A stretch of DNA of 64,000 nucleotides from Paguma larvata (GCA_030068075.1 CM057827.1:71810500-71874499), one strand, 5' to 3'; counted from the stretch's first letter, positions 36,293 through 48,017 are shown. Notes: generated from the sequence alone by a model not told the origin. A program made the numbers and translations.

Positions 36293-36485
36293 ATTTTTTA
36301 TGTTTATTTATTTTGAAAAAGACTGAGACAGACAGACCCTGAGCCCTGGAGGAGCAGAGAGACAGGGAGACACAGTATCTGAAGCTGGAGCCAGGCTCCG
36401 AACTGTTAGCACAGGGCCCGATGTGGGGCTCAAACTCTCGAACATGACCTGAGCTGAAGTCAGACACTTAACCAACTAAGCTCCC
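36293..36485 (-). mobile_element. Chimeric CAN-SINE at the unit 2/unit 3 junction
   Basis: Nearly identical to the junction SINE at 25820-26000, with the same left-part/right-part structure. Both junctions therefore descend from one recombination event. Confidence 0.85.
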
Positions 36486-36636
36486 AAAAGTATATTCTTT
36501 ATAAAAAAAATAATACTGCCATCTTGTGAACAGATGTAACATTGTAACGTTATACACACACACACAGACACACACAAACACACACATACATACACACACA
36601 CTAAACATTTTCTTCCTTATTAATCTAGAACTAAAG

Positions 36637-37675
36637 GGGTGCCTGGGTGGCTCAGTTGGTTAAGGGGCCAACTTTGGCTCAGGTCATGATCTCACGGTCT
36701 GTGAGTTCGAGCCCCGCGTCAGGCTCTGTGCTGATGGCTTGGAGCCTGGAGCCTGCTTCAAATTCTATACCTCCCTCTCTCTGTGCCTTTCTTCTGCTCA
36801 TACTCTGTCTCTGTCTCTCAAAAATAAGTAAACATTAAAAAATTAAAAAAAAAGAACTAAAAAGAATCTTAGAAATCATCCAGTCTCTGTTCAGACCCAT
36901 CATTTTACAAGGAGTCTCCTGAAGCTTATATTCCTCTCCAGGCTTTATTTCTTCACGTTTAGTCAGTTGCCCAGTGTTACTCAGATTAACACTAACTTTT
37001 ATAAAATAAATACATAAATATCCAAAGTTATTTACACTGGCATATACTGCCAATGCCTGCACCTGCATGTGAGAATCACTTTGATATCCTATCAACTTCA
37101 GATAACTTTAAATCTAAGATTCATATTTAAAAGCATGGCTTTTTTTCTCTGTCCATAGTATTTAATACATGTGGCAGTTTCTCTTATTCATTCTCTTTTT
37201 GGTTATTTATTTATTTATTTTGAGAGAGAGTGCATGTACAAGTAAGGGTGGGGCACAGAGAGAAAGAGATACAGAGACAGAGACAGAGACAGAGAAACAG
37301 AATCCCAAGCAGACTCTGCTTGGTCAGTGCAGAGCCCAATATGGGGCTTGAACCCATGAGCTGTAAGATCATGCCCTGAGCCAAAATCAAGAGTCAGAGG
37401 CTTAACCAACTGAGCCACCCAGGCACCCCTCTTATTCATTCATTTAAAAGCATGTTTTGGGGCACCTGGGTGGCTCAGTCGGTAAGCGTCCGACTCTGGC
37501 TCAGGTCATGATCTCGCGGTTTGTGAGTTCGAGCCCCATGTCAGGCTTTGTGCTGACAGTTCAGAGCCTGGAGCCTGCTTCTGATTCTGTGTCTCCCCCT
37601 CTCTCTGCCCCTATCCATGCTCGAGCTCTGTCTCTCTCTGTCTCTCAATAATAAATAAAAAACATTTTTTTTAAA
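36637..37675. mobile_element. Three CAN-SINEs, left part of unit 3
   Basis: 36637-36854 (+), 37202-37431 (-) and 37459-37675 (+). All match unit 2 closely; the first and third have no unit 1 counterpart. Confidence 0.92.
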
Positions 37676-39189
37676 AAAAGCATGTATTGAGAACCTACTA
37701 TGTACCAGGCACTGTGCTAGTGTTAAGTATTGCACAGTGAGAAAAACTCTCACCTGTTATGGAGCCTACATTCTAGTGCAGGAAGACAATAAATAAATAA
37801 GTTAATGAAAAATACAACAGGAAACAGGTGGGGAGGATCCAGAGAGACCTCGCTGATTAGATGACATCGGAACAGAAACCAGAAGGCATGACATGGGTCC
37901 CCTGATGGATATTTGGGGAGAGAGATGATCACTTGGGACTTCATAACACCACTAAGAAATTGGAGGTCATCCAAAGCTGCACTGACGAGGTTATTCCCCA
38001 CAGCTCCCTTTCCAGAGATCAACTAGAAAGTTCTCCTGCTCTCTCTCAAAATGAAATAATGAGGATTTCGGAAGATCTCACCAGGGAAATACCTTAGAGC
38101 AAGATTTCCCCTGAGGTTAGAATTCTTTCTTCCTTTCTCTTAACAGTGTGGGGTGTTTTTTTTTCCTTCTAATCAAAGCTGCAGAGGCAATAGCTGATGA
38201 AAACCAATATAAAATAGGACTCAAGAGATAGAGAAGTCACACTCATCAACGAGCCCTGAAAGGCAGGTGCTCTCAGAGATTCAGAATTTATTTGCTGGGC
38301 AAAACTCCTGCAAGAGTTCTAAAGCCTTCCCAAAACAGATGCAGAGCCCTTTCCAGACTGACTCTCTGAAGGACAACTCTCTAGCCACTGGTCCATTTCG
38401 CTCCAGGAGAGCCAGCCTCCTCCACAGCTTTGCAGCTCTGTCCAGTGAGTGCAAGCAGATGGAAATGCGGTCCTAAAACCAGCTCCATTCAAAATCCTGT
38501 CACCAACTAATTTTGGAACTTTAAGATGTTCTGTTATTTCCTCCCAGTGTCAATTCGGTTGGGTCTCTTCATCTGCTTCCTCAATTATTTCCCAAACTGC
38601 TAGAATTAAGCTCCTTCTTTCCAAACTAAGGAATTTCTTTTTGCGATGAGAAAAACACTCAGAGGAATCTTAACACTGTTTCTTTTCATTTTCTCTTTTC
38701 TAGGGCACGGCTGGGCAGTGATAAGATTCTGTGGTCATTGTGCAAACAAAAGCCAGATTCGTGACCATTCTGTTCTTCAGTGCAGAGGACACCAGGTACC
38801 TCGCCTTGAGCAAGCTCGTTTTTGAAAATCTTTGGTAGAACAGGATGTACTCCTGTGAGAATAGATTAAATATGTCAAGGCCACCCCAAACTCTCTGCAG
38901 TTCCTCTGCTCTGCTCGAACTCTACCAGAACGTCTAACTGTGCATGAGTATAAAGGAAGAGGAGTCTTTTTCCAGAAACAGATTTGGGTTGGGTCTTGTC
39001 CCAAGGGTAATTAGAGGCCTTTGATCTTAATTATGTCTAACACAACACTACCAGTCCTCACTCCTCATCTTCAAGGGTTTCATAACTGTCCCCTCCTGGC
39101 CCAAATCCCAAAGCTAGCTAGCTATATGGTTGTCTTCCCCGGAGCCCCCCCAAATGGAATGGCACTCACTGCAGCGATGCACTCAAGTG

Positions 39190-39339
39190 GGGCGCCTGGG
39201 TGGCTCAGTCACGTAAGCGTCCGACTTTAGCTTAGGTCATGATCTCACAGGTTTGTGAGTGTGAGCCTTGAGTCAGGCTCTGTGTGGACGGCTCAGATTC
39301 AGATTGTCTCCCTCTCTCTCTGCCCCTCCCCCGCTCATG

Positions 39340-39377
<38 letters not shown>

Positions 39378-39388
39378 AATAAAGAAAT
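39190..39388 (+). mobile_element. CAN-SINE, unit 3
   Basis: Sense copy with a long CT run, matching unit 2. Confidence 0.92.
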
Positions 39389-39774
39389 ACATAAGAGAAT
39401 TTTAAAGAGAGAGAGATAGAGAGAGAGATATGTGCTCACACCAACTGGCCTGATTTGGGGATTGTGAGGAGGGTACGGAAAGTAGCCCATCCTATGATCC
39501 CACAGTTTCATAGAATTCTTAGCCCTCTTGTTTTTATCTTCTCAGTGCCACTGTTTCACCCCATTTCCATAGCTTCTCCCTAGAGTTTTCAGGAAAATTG
39601 CCTCTTTAAACATGTAGGGTTTATTCTCTAATATCATGACACTTATTTTCAGATGCTTTGTATATTGGTATTTAACCTAATGCTATTTTTATGTGTTTTT
39701 ATATTTAAATTCCAACTATTTTACAACCTGATTTTAGCAGCATCCAATGGTCTAAAACTGGGGAAAATCTTATT

Positions 39775-40215
39775 AATGTTTATTTATTTTTAAGAGACAG
39801 AGACAGAGCATGAGCAGGGGAGGGGCAGAGAGAGAGACAGAATCTGAAGCAGGTTCTAAACTCTGAGCTGTCAGCCCAGAGCCCAACATGGGGCTCAAAC
39901 TCACAAACAGTGAGATCATGACCTGAGCAAAAGTTGGAGGCTTAACTGACTGAGCCACCCAGACACCCCTAAAACTGGGGAAACTTTAAAATCCTTTGCT
40001 TATTGGTGGCTCAGTTCAGTTGAGCCTCCAACTCTTAGTTTCAGCTCAGGTTGTGATCTTGCCCTTTTGTGAGTTCAAGCCCCTTACCCAGCTCCGTGCT
40101 GGCGGTGCAGAGCCTGCTTGGGATTCTTTCTCCCCTTCTACATCTGCCGCTCCTGCACTCTTGCTGTCTCTGCCTCTCTGAAAATAAATATATAAACTTA
40201 AAAAAAATAAAATAA
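39775..40215. mobile_element. Two CAN-SINEs, unit 3 versions
   Basis: 39775-39968 (-) and 39990-40215 (degraded, +). Both sit at the same places as in units 1 and 2 but with a clearly different body, for example no GACAGACAGACAGAGGG run. Confidence 0.88.
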
Positions 40216-41572
40216 AATACTTTGTTTAGCTAATTAGCCAGGGCAGATACACTGACATTGTTTTTAACTTTTTGAAAAATTTTCAGTCTGCCCCTTCCCT
40301 TACTTCAAACAACCTAAGTTTCCACAGCTGAAAACAGGAGCAGACCCAAAGCAAAGTGACACAGAAAGCTGATGGGGGAGAGGGTGGACGGGGGGCTGGG
40401 GTGGGGTGGAGTGGGATGGAGTATGGCCAGACTATTTTCCTCTCTCTCGTCAAGAGATCTGATCCTTCTTTAAACATACTTCCTGTTTCTCCAAATATCC
40501 ACTGGAAATCTACTCTGCCAACCTCTCTGCACCAAAGATTGTCCACCTCTGCAACCCCTGAACACCACTCCCCAAGTCAAAACTACCATCCTCTGCCTCG
40601 TCAACCTAGAAAAGTAACCCACTTTCAAACCCACCAGCTGTAACACACCTCAGTTTCCTGATCTCACCAAGCAGGGTACCCAGAATCTAGAGACTAAAAG
40701 GTTATGGAGGGCACCTGGGAAAAGTGGAGCCTGCATTATGCACACCAAGTAGAAAAATCAGACTCACAAGGCAGATAAATTAGAGAGGATTTTTCACTAT
40801 ACATAAATAGAAATCCCTATATAATTCCCTGAGTGGTACAGTTCTATTGATTATTTATACCAAAATTTATTTTCATAAAAATAATCTCAGGATTATATCA
40901 TTTGCCTAAGTGAAAGCATACTAATATTAGGTTTGTATTGACAACAAAGTTACTTCAGCTCATAATTACTGTTTTATGCATAATCTTAATCCAACTATTT
41001 CTATCTTTTCTGTATCTTCTGCCCAAAGAAAGAAGAACTAGTCTTCCTATCTATTTTCAAATAAGTCAAGGTATCCTCCTAAAATTCAGACAGAAAAAAT
41101 CTTATATTTCTTCTTTATTGTGGGCAGAGGGCACGCTTAACATTTTCTATGGATCCTGAACTGAGGAGTCGAGTATATTAAGTATTATTATTATTACCAT
41201 TAATAGCTCTTAAATGTTAATATGTGAATTAAGTTACTTTAAAAATAACCGAGATAAAATCTCTTGGGGAAATTTCCTCATGGAAATTAAAGGTTTAAAC
41301 CCATTAGTACTTACATGTTATTTATAATTAACCTGTTACCATTTAAATTGCTCTCTGAAAATAGTCATTTCAATTACAAAGATACTATAGTTAAATGGCA
41401 AATGAATCCACCTTAAACTTGAGTGTGGGGAGAAAAATCTTTATCAAATAGTCTCTTCAACAAATACATGTCATCCCTCTATCTTTTCTTATCATTGGAC
41501 CAGGAACTTCAAATTCTCTCAAGGTCTTTAGAGACAGTTACTGTACGGTTGACTGTTATAAACATATATATA

Positions 41573-41610
41573 AACATATATGTATACCATACATATATAC
41601 ACACACACAA
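41573..41610. repeat. AT/CA simple repeat, unit 3
   Basis: Diverged counterpart of the CA/TA repeats at 20862 and 31337. Confidence 0.8.
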
Positions 41611-42748
41611 TGAAGATCAGGCCTGCATTAGTCAATGCTATTATAATAAACAATAAAAATTGCTCTATAACACCATACAAAAATATCCAATTCCAAATCA
41701 ATGGACCACATCAATCAACCAATAAATCTAAATAATATCTTAGACCAGTAAAACACAACAGTGGCCCATGGAGTTTGTTCTAATAAAATGAAACCCATAT
41801 TGCATAAGAATGAGATGGTTCCTTGCCAGTGGTTGGGTCCAAGGATCAGACAAACAAGGATCTAGCAGAGAAAGAAATAATGTGTCTGTCCAGTGGGATT
41901 TGGCAACATCCATTCCATCTGCCATTCGGTCATTCAGAAAATAATGACCACGTTTACTGTGTTAGATGGGATGACTCATAGTTATGACCAATAAGAAATT
42001 AGACAATAATAGTAGAATGTGATACATGCTCTGAGAAGTATAAGCTTGGTCCTAAGGAATCAAGAAAGTCTTCTTGTGGATGAGGAACTCCAAACTCAGT
42101 CCTGAAGGAAATGTGAGCATTACCCAGGTGCAGGGAGGAGACAAGGTATGGTATGCATAGGCTCCAAGTTGGAGCACGACACTGTCAGATCCTTGAGGGG
42201 TCCTTTGAACTAAACACTAAGAAGGAATTGCAAGGGGTGTGACAGAGTGGCAAAAAAGGGCCATATAATGAATATGTTTGCATGCTATGGTAAGGAGATG
42301 GGATGTTAGCTGAGGCATTGCAAAGATGGGAAGTGGAAGGAAAAGTAAGTGTGCTAACCGTGGGGTATGTGTTCCACGCTGCTCTGCCTTAACCTTACTG
42401 AACTCCTCTTTCCTGGCTCGGCTTTTTGTTTGGAGTCCTCTATTATTCACATGTTCCCCTGTGTCTTGATCTGCCAAATTCTGCTCTCAGTATCTCCCAA
42501 TCGATAACAAGTTTCCACCCGGTTAGGAAAGTAACCAGTCTGTAGACCCTTTCTCTTATAAGGTTCACTAAAATAGTTGATGGCAACATCACCTCTTCTT
42601 TAAAATAAAAGCAAACAAACAAATAAAACAGTTGTAACAGCTTTCTGCTTATCTCATCACTCAGGCAGGCATTAATCATCGGACAAAACCATTCTCTCAC
42701 CACTTCCTGTGTATATTTCCCTCGTCTGACTCCACCATTCATCTCCAC

Positions 42749-42750
42749 AG
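42749..42750 (+). promoter_or_regulatory. Predicted 3' splice site before OR gene 3
   Basis: The CACAG is kept, but only 11 bases remain before the ATG, and they differ from the other copies (ACTAGAATGAA). Confidence 0.5.
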
Positions 42751-42756
42751 ACTAGA

Positions 42757-42765
42757 ATGAAATGA
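42757..42765 (+). other. Two-codon upstream ORF overlapping the start of OR gene 3
   Basis: The leader change in copy 3 creates ATG AAA TGA five bases before the real start and overlapping it. The other three copies read CAGAAAGAAATG and have no upstream ATG after the splice site. If ribosomes use it, OR gene 3 output would fall. Confidence 0.6.
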
Positions 42766-43718
42766 GAAAGTCCAAAAACACATCCCTGGACACCGTGGTG
42801 ACACACTTCGTTCTCCTGGGCTTACCTCACCCCCCGAGTCTGAGGCCCCTCCTCTTCCTGGTCTTCTTCATCATTTACATCCTGACTCAGCTGGAGAACC
42901 TGGTCATTCTGCTCACCGTGTGGGCTGACCCAAAGCTCCATGCTCGCCCCATGTACATTCTTCTGGGTGTGCTCTCCTTCCTGGACATGTGGCTCTCCTC
43001 AGTCATTGTCCCTCGAGTTATTCTAAACTTCACTCCTGCCAGCAAGGTAATCCCCTTTGTTGGCTGTGTGGCTCAGCTGTATTTCTTTCACTTCCTGGGA
43101 AGCACCCAGTGCTTCCTCTATACCTTGATGGCCTACGACAGGTACCTGGCAATATGCCAGCCTCTGCGCTACCCCGTGCTCATGAATGGGAGGTTATGCA
43201 CCGTCCTCGTGGCTGGGGCTTGGGTGGCCGGCTCCATCCATGGGTCTATCCAGGCCACCCTGACCTTCCGCCTGCCATACTGTGGGCCCAACCAAGTGGA
43301 TTACTTTATCTGTGACATCCCTGCAGTTTTGAGACTGGCCTGTGCTGACACAACCGTCAATCAGCTTGTGACCTTTGTGGACATTGGGGTGGTAGCTGCC
43401 AGTTGCTTCGTGTTAATTCTGCTCTCCTATGCCTACATAGCCCACGCCATCCTGAAGATACGCACTGCTGATGGGCGCCGCCGAGCCTTCTCCACCTGCG
43501 GCTCCCACCTAACCGTGGTCACAGTCCACTATGTCCCCTGTATTTTCATCTACCTCAGGGCTGGCTCTAAGAGTCCCCTGGATGGGGCGGTGGCTATGAT
43601 TTACACTGCTGTCACTCCATTACTGAACCCCCTCATCTACACCCTGAGGAACCAAGAAGTGAAGTCTGCTCTGAAGAGAATAACAGCAGGTGGAGGGGCC
43701 GCCAGTGGAAACAAGTAA
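42762..43718 (+). CDS. OR10G2: Olfactory receptor, OR10G2-like, copy 3 (possibly weakened)
   Basis: A 318-residue seven-transmembrane odorant receptor with NTS sequon 6-8, MAYDRYLAIC 123-132, FSTCGSH 243-249 and NPLIY 289-293 intact. It is the most diverged of the first three. It has Glu at residue 45 (GAG at 42894-42896), where the others have Gly in the TM1 LGN motif next to the near-invariant Asn46. It also has His256 for Tyr (TM6), and Met279, Ile280 and Ala283 changes near TM7. V86 and N89 match copy 4, not copies 1 and 2. Together with the new upstream ATG, this suggests relaxed constraint, although the frame is fully open. I call it coding but possibly non-functional. Confidence 0.92.
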   Translation: MRKSKNTSLDTVVTHFVLLGLPHPPSLRPLLFLVFFIIYILTQLENLVILLTVWADPKLHARPMYILLGVLSFLDMWLSSVIVPRVILNFTPASKVIPFVGCVAQLYFFHFLGSTQCFLYTLMAYDRYLAICQPLRYPVLMNGRLCTVLVAGAWVAGSIHGSIQATLTFRLPYCGPNQVDYFICDIPAVLRLACADTTVNQLVTFVDIGVVAASCFVLILLSYAYIAHAILKIRTADGRRRAFSTCGSHLTVVTVHYVPCIFIYLRAGSKSPLDGAVAMIYTAVTPLLNPLIYTLRNQEVKSALKRITAGGGAASGNK

Positions 43719-45205
43719 CTCCAGGCTTGGGGGCTTCCTGCATCACCATTGCCACCACACCTCTCAGCTACTGCTGCGTGTGGCAAACATTCCATAAATT
43801 GTTAACTTACACTGAAGTAAATTTAATTCAATTGAGAAGAAACTTCTGAACTCTTTGGATTCATCATCTTTTCTTCTCATCAAATTGATTCGAATTGTCT
43901 GACATTATTTGTTGGGAAACCAACGGATGCATTGCTTCTACGACCTTGACTACCTTGGGAGATACGAAAATGCCTTAGGAAAGGCTGAAGAGGACGAGAA
44001 TGTGTCCGCAACTTTGGAAGTAGTTCTGCCAGAAAACTCGACATTCTCTTTGCCCCTAAACCCGAGACTTCTAGAACTTCTATGTTGCTTTGCTTATGCA
44101 TAGCATCAACATTCCCTAGTACTTCAACTTGAAAATCTTGGATCATGTATTAAGTTTCCTTCCTGTTCCTCGCTTTCCACATGTGCTAAGACACCAAATT
44201 CTGTCTCCTCCACTTTTACAATGTCTCTCGATTTCCTGACTAGTTTTTCTCCTCTTCCTCCTCATCCACACCATAGTCAAAATTACTCTTCTGACATGTA
44301 GAAACTACAGGACCTCCAAAGAATATAAAATAAAGGCAGATTCCTTGATCTGGAGTTCAAAGTGCAAAAAATCTGAACCCAATATACCTTATCTCCCAAG
44401 ACGTCTCTACCCTCTCTTCCCTCCCCCATCCTGACTGATTGACAGGCCTCGACTTCGAAGCCTGTATCTCCCACTCCCCTTCACCCACCTTACCCATTCC
44501 CTCATGCCTTCCCTTGAGTTTATAGGTCTGATTCTGCTTTTTGTCTGTTTCTTTACTCATTCGTAAAACTCCTCTTATTGAAGATCTCGGTCTTTTTGGT
44601 TTCCAACCGACCTCCTTCACTTTTTGTACCCTTCAATACACATACAAATAACTCTTAAGACATTTGGATGGATTATACCGATTTCCCAAAAGAGAATGGA
44701 TGGCTCACTCAAAACAGGATAATTTGAGGAGGGCTCTTTACATAGGGACTATTTACAAAGATATGGGAGTAGAGGAACCACAAGGAAAATCTGATGAACC
44801 TGGGGCTTAGTAACACTCCAACTATTTACCATCCCTAGGCCAGAAGGGACAAGGGAGGGAACAAATTAGGAGAGCCAGGAAAAAAAGGGACACATAACCC
44901 ACACATGCCTTCTCCTCTGGAGTATTAACGCACTTATAGATATCCCTGAAGACACTGGGTTTTCCTGTACCAGTGGACTCTTGTTGATGAGACCATTTTC
45001 CACCACCTGACGTAGGGTGTAGTCTTGTTGGTGAGAGCAGTTTCCTCTGCCAGTCATTTGATTTATTTTCCTCAGGAATTAAAACTAAAGAGAGATTAAC
45101 TGTGACCATGAGAAAAAGGTTCTAGACATCTGAGTATCAGCATGATTCTAGAAACCCCACAGACATGAGGACTAAAAAAATAACCGCACAATAGGATGTT
45201 GTATC
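43719..45205. other. Downstream region of OR gene 3
   Basis: Matches units 1 and 2 up to 44453. There GACAGGCCTCGAC joins directly to the end of the L1 relic (TTCGAAGCCTGTATCTCCC), a deletion of about 365 bp relative to 23753-24119. The rest matches unit 2. No gene is visible. Confidence 0.6.
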
Positions 45206-45208
45206 TTG

Positions 45209-45896
45209 GGGTGCCTGGGTGGCTCAGTCATTTGAGCATCTGACTCTCGATTTTGGCTGGAGTCATGATGTTAGGGTTGTGGGATTGAGCCCTGCATTGG
45301 GCTCCACAATGAGTGTGGAGTCGGCTTGAGATTCTCTCTCTCTCTTTCTGCCCCTCCCCTGTGCTCTCTCTCTCTTTCTCTCTCACTAAAAAATAAATAA
45401 ACATAGATCAGTGACTTTAGAAAAAAAGAGAGAAGCAATTTTTCTTCTTGAAAGTCTCTGTGGTAGAAAAATGTGTAGTTTAGAAACTTATGACTTTTCG
45501 GGAAAAACAGGTATAAAATCAAGGCCAGAATGAATGAACTCTTAGAAGCCCTATGGATACTTCTCTTAGTCACTAAGTACAAAAGTACCATACTGTGTAA
45601 AGAGAGAATTGATAACTTACATGTCTTCAAATTTTAAATACTCATTTCTATTTACCATTCACTAGTTGCTAGAAGTTTTTTATTTATTTTTTATTTTTTT
45701 TTAACATTCATTTATTTTTGAGAGAGACAGATCATGAATGGAGGAGGGACAGAAAGCAAGGGAGACACAGAATCTGAAGCAGGCTTCAGGCTCTAAGCTG
45801 ACAGCACAGAGCCTGACATAGGGCTCCAACCTTCGAACCGCGAGGTCATGACATGAGCCAAAGTTGGGGACTTAACAGACTGAGCCACCCAGGTGG
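45209..45896. mobile_element. Two CAN-SINEs, unit 3
   Basis: 45209-45408 is sense and 45690-45896 is antisense, preceded by an extra T-rich tract. They are the counterparts of the unit 1 pair. Confidence 0.92.
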
Positions 45897-46179
45897 CTTG
45901 CTAGAAGTCTTTTAGACTTTATCTCCCTCATAGTTTCAATGAGTACTATACATACTACATATTACTATTCCTTTTTATGAGTAATATACATGTTAAAGGT
46001 CATTTGCTTCAGTGTGAGATCTTGTATTTAAATGTTGGGTATCTTTTAGATTCTATATGTTGGAGTCCCACTATGAACCCACATACAATGAGTCATTTGA
46101 AAGATCGAGATTCTTTTTTTTTTAATATTAATGTTAATGAGTAGTGGTTTTAAATGTACATTTATTTATTTATTTATGA

Positions 46180-46312
46180 TTTTTTATGTTTATTTATTTT
46201 GAGAGAGAATGAGACAGACAGACCCTGAGCAGTGGAGGGGCAGAGAGAGAGAGGGAGACACAGAATCCGAAGAAAGCTCCAGGCTGAACCCACTGAGCCA
46301 CCCAGTCTCCCC
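46180..46312 (-). mobile_element. CAN-SINE at the right edge of the array (parent R)
   Basis: Left part GAGACAGACAGACCCTGAG as in the junction SINEs. The right part (CAGGCTGAACCCACTGAGCCACCCAGTCTCCCC) is unlike them. The flank then reads AAAAGATTGAGACTCTTTGAA, a likely duplication of GAAAGATCGAGATTCTT at 46098-46114. Confidence 0.85.
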
Positions 46313-46439
46313 AAAAGATTGAGACTCTTTGAATAACTTGACTTGTAGTTTTGTAGTCATCCAGTGTTCTATAGCTCTTATTCAATCATGACTAATTTAT
46401 ATTATAAAATGTATAACAAGCACATGATATCAGCATTGC

Positions 46440-46675
46440 TTTCATTCTTCACAAATTTCTCCCTCTAAAAGGCAATGAAGTCCAGTTCTTAGGGTCACGT
46501 TTATTTTCCTTCTACTTTCAAGGACATGTTTTCTGAAAGGTCTACCCTTTCTCTGTCTTCACTAGAGCGTAAGCAACATGTACAGGGACTCTTTTATTCA
46601 CTGATGCACCACAGCAACTGAAAGAGTGTCTAGCACCTATTAGGTACGCAATAAAACATTTGTCTTCTGAAAACC
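46440..46675 (+). repeat. L2 relic
   Basis: 'tagagcgtaagcaac', 'gtgtctagcacctattaggtacgcaataaaacattt' follows the L2 3' end in order. It is ancient. Confidence 0.65.
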
Positions 46676-46957
46676 ATCCCTTTCACCTTTATTTCATAGT
46701 CCTTACCACTAAGTCCCTCTTGTTCTGTGTATCCCAAAAGGAGTGACTCAAAATTCGCTGATAAAAGAACTTAAACACCCAAAGCTAAGGAGAAAAATAC
46801 ATAGAAACATATATACATATCTCCTAAAATGTAGAGAAAGAGGAACTCATAAATGAGAAAGAAATTCTGCATTTCCCTCTATATTCAAAATGAATAGGCT
46901 GTAATGTTGAACAAGTGTCAAAGACTTTGGGATAGAATATAAAAATTATAATCCAAG
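46676..46957. other. Intergenic, no recognised content
   Basis: AT-rich unique-looking sequence. Confidence 0.4.
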
Positions 46958-47360
46958 GAGTGCCCGGGTGGCTCAGCTGGATGAGCATCCGAGTCTTGAC
47001 TTCAGCTCAGGTTATGATCCCAGGGTTGTGGGATTGATCCCTGTGTCGGGCTCTGAGCTGAGTGTGGAGCCTGCTTAAGATTATTTCTCTCTTGGGTCAC
47101 CTATGTGGCTCAGTCAGTTAAGCATCCAACTTTGGCTCAGGTCATGATCTCACATTTTGTGGGTTCAAGCCCCATGTCGGGCTCTGTGCTGACAGTGAGT
47201 CTGGAGCCTGCTTCAGATTCTGTGCTTCTCTCTCTCTTGCCCCACTCCTCACTTGTGCGATCTCTCTCTAAAATAAATAAAACATTAAAAAACTTTTAAA
47301 AAAGATTATTTCTCTCTCTCCTTCTGTTCCTCTTCTCTGTTCACACACTCTCTCTAAAAA
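46958..47360 (+). mobile_element. CAN-SINE with a second CAN-SINE inserted in it
   Basis: The outer SINE starts at about 46960 (GTGCCCGGGTGGCTCAG) and resumes at 47302. The inner SINE is 47093-47301, flanked by the perfect duplication AAGATTATTTCTCTCT (47077-47092 and 47302-47317). Confidence 0.93.
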
Positions 47361-47404
47361 TAAAAAAATAAATTAATTAAAAATAAAAAATAAATTAAAA
47401 AAAA

Positions 47405-48015
47405 ATTACAATGCAAAACATGTCTTTAAACTGGTTGCTAGATTTTACTGTCTGTGCCCATCATCTGGGGCTTTCGTTGGCATTTCCTGCTGTCGGTCTC
47501 CTTCCCCACCTGCCCCCCGCCTCATTGCATGACCTCACACCTCCTTTCCACAGAGGGGAGTTCTCTGTGATCTTCCCTTCACTCCCTAAGTCCACAGACC
47601 TTGCACTCTCCAATGTGCTGGATAAATCCACTAAAAAGTTAAATAATATCAAAATAATCCCTCCAAGAAATACAAAAATGAGGACATATTTCACAGAATT
47701 AAATGCAACATTAACATCTCAAGCTGAGACATTTGCATTTGCTTCACAAATTTCAGAGCCTCCCAGGGATAAATGAATGAGTACATGACTTACTATTTTG
47801 CATAAACAAAAGTACTCACCAAGGGATCCTTCTTCTGAATACAGAGCCTCCCCCAAAAGCAAATTCTATCTTCAACTCTTAGGGGGATCTTGGAAGTACA
47901 AATAAGCAGAAGAAGGAGGGAAATCAGAAGAAAGAGAGAGAAAAAGAGAGTAGTGGTTCACAAATACTAGGATTCACGTTCAGAGTCCTCTGCTACATTG
48001 TTCCAAAGTTTAAAA
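47405..48015. other. Intergenic, no recognised content
   Basis: An open frame at 47411-47776 (121 codons) has no family motif and no homologue I recognise. I treat it as chance. Confidence 0.4.
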
Positions 48016-48017
48016 TC

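Larger units (their letters stand above)
26030..36505 (+). repeat. Tandem unit 2 (about 10.5 kb)
   Basis: Same order as unit 1. Its left part carries two SINEs shared only with unit 3 (26164-26380 and 26986-27205). Its right part carries the SINE shared only with unit 1 (30565-30776) and is almost identical to unit 1 through the OR gene. The switch lies between about 29.3 and 30.2 kb. Apart from the OR gene at 32.54 kb no gene is visible. Confidence 0.95.
36505..46260 (+). repeat. Tandem unit 3 (about 9.8 kb)
   Basis: The left third (to about 39.75 kb) is nearly identical to unit 2. From about 39.8 to 44.45 kb it is clearly more diverged from units 1 and 2. From about 44.6 kb it is again close to both until about 46.0 kb. 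It lacks the SINE found in units 1 and 2 near 20.1/30.6 kb and has a deletion of about 365 bp at 44453 that removes most of the L1 relic. It ends in the parental SINE R at 46180. Confidence 0.93.
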
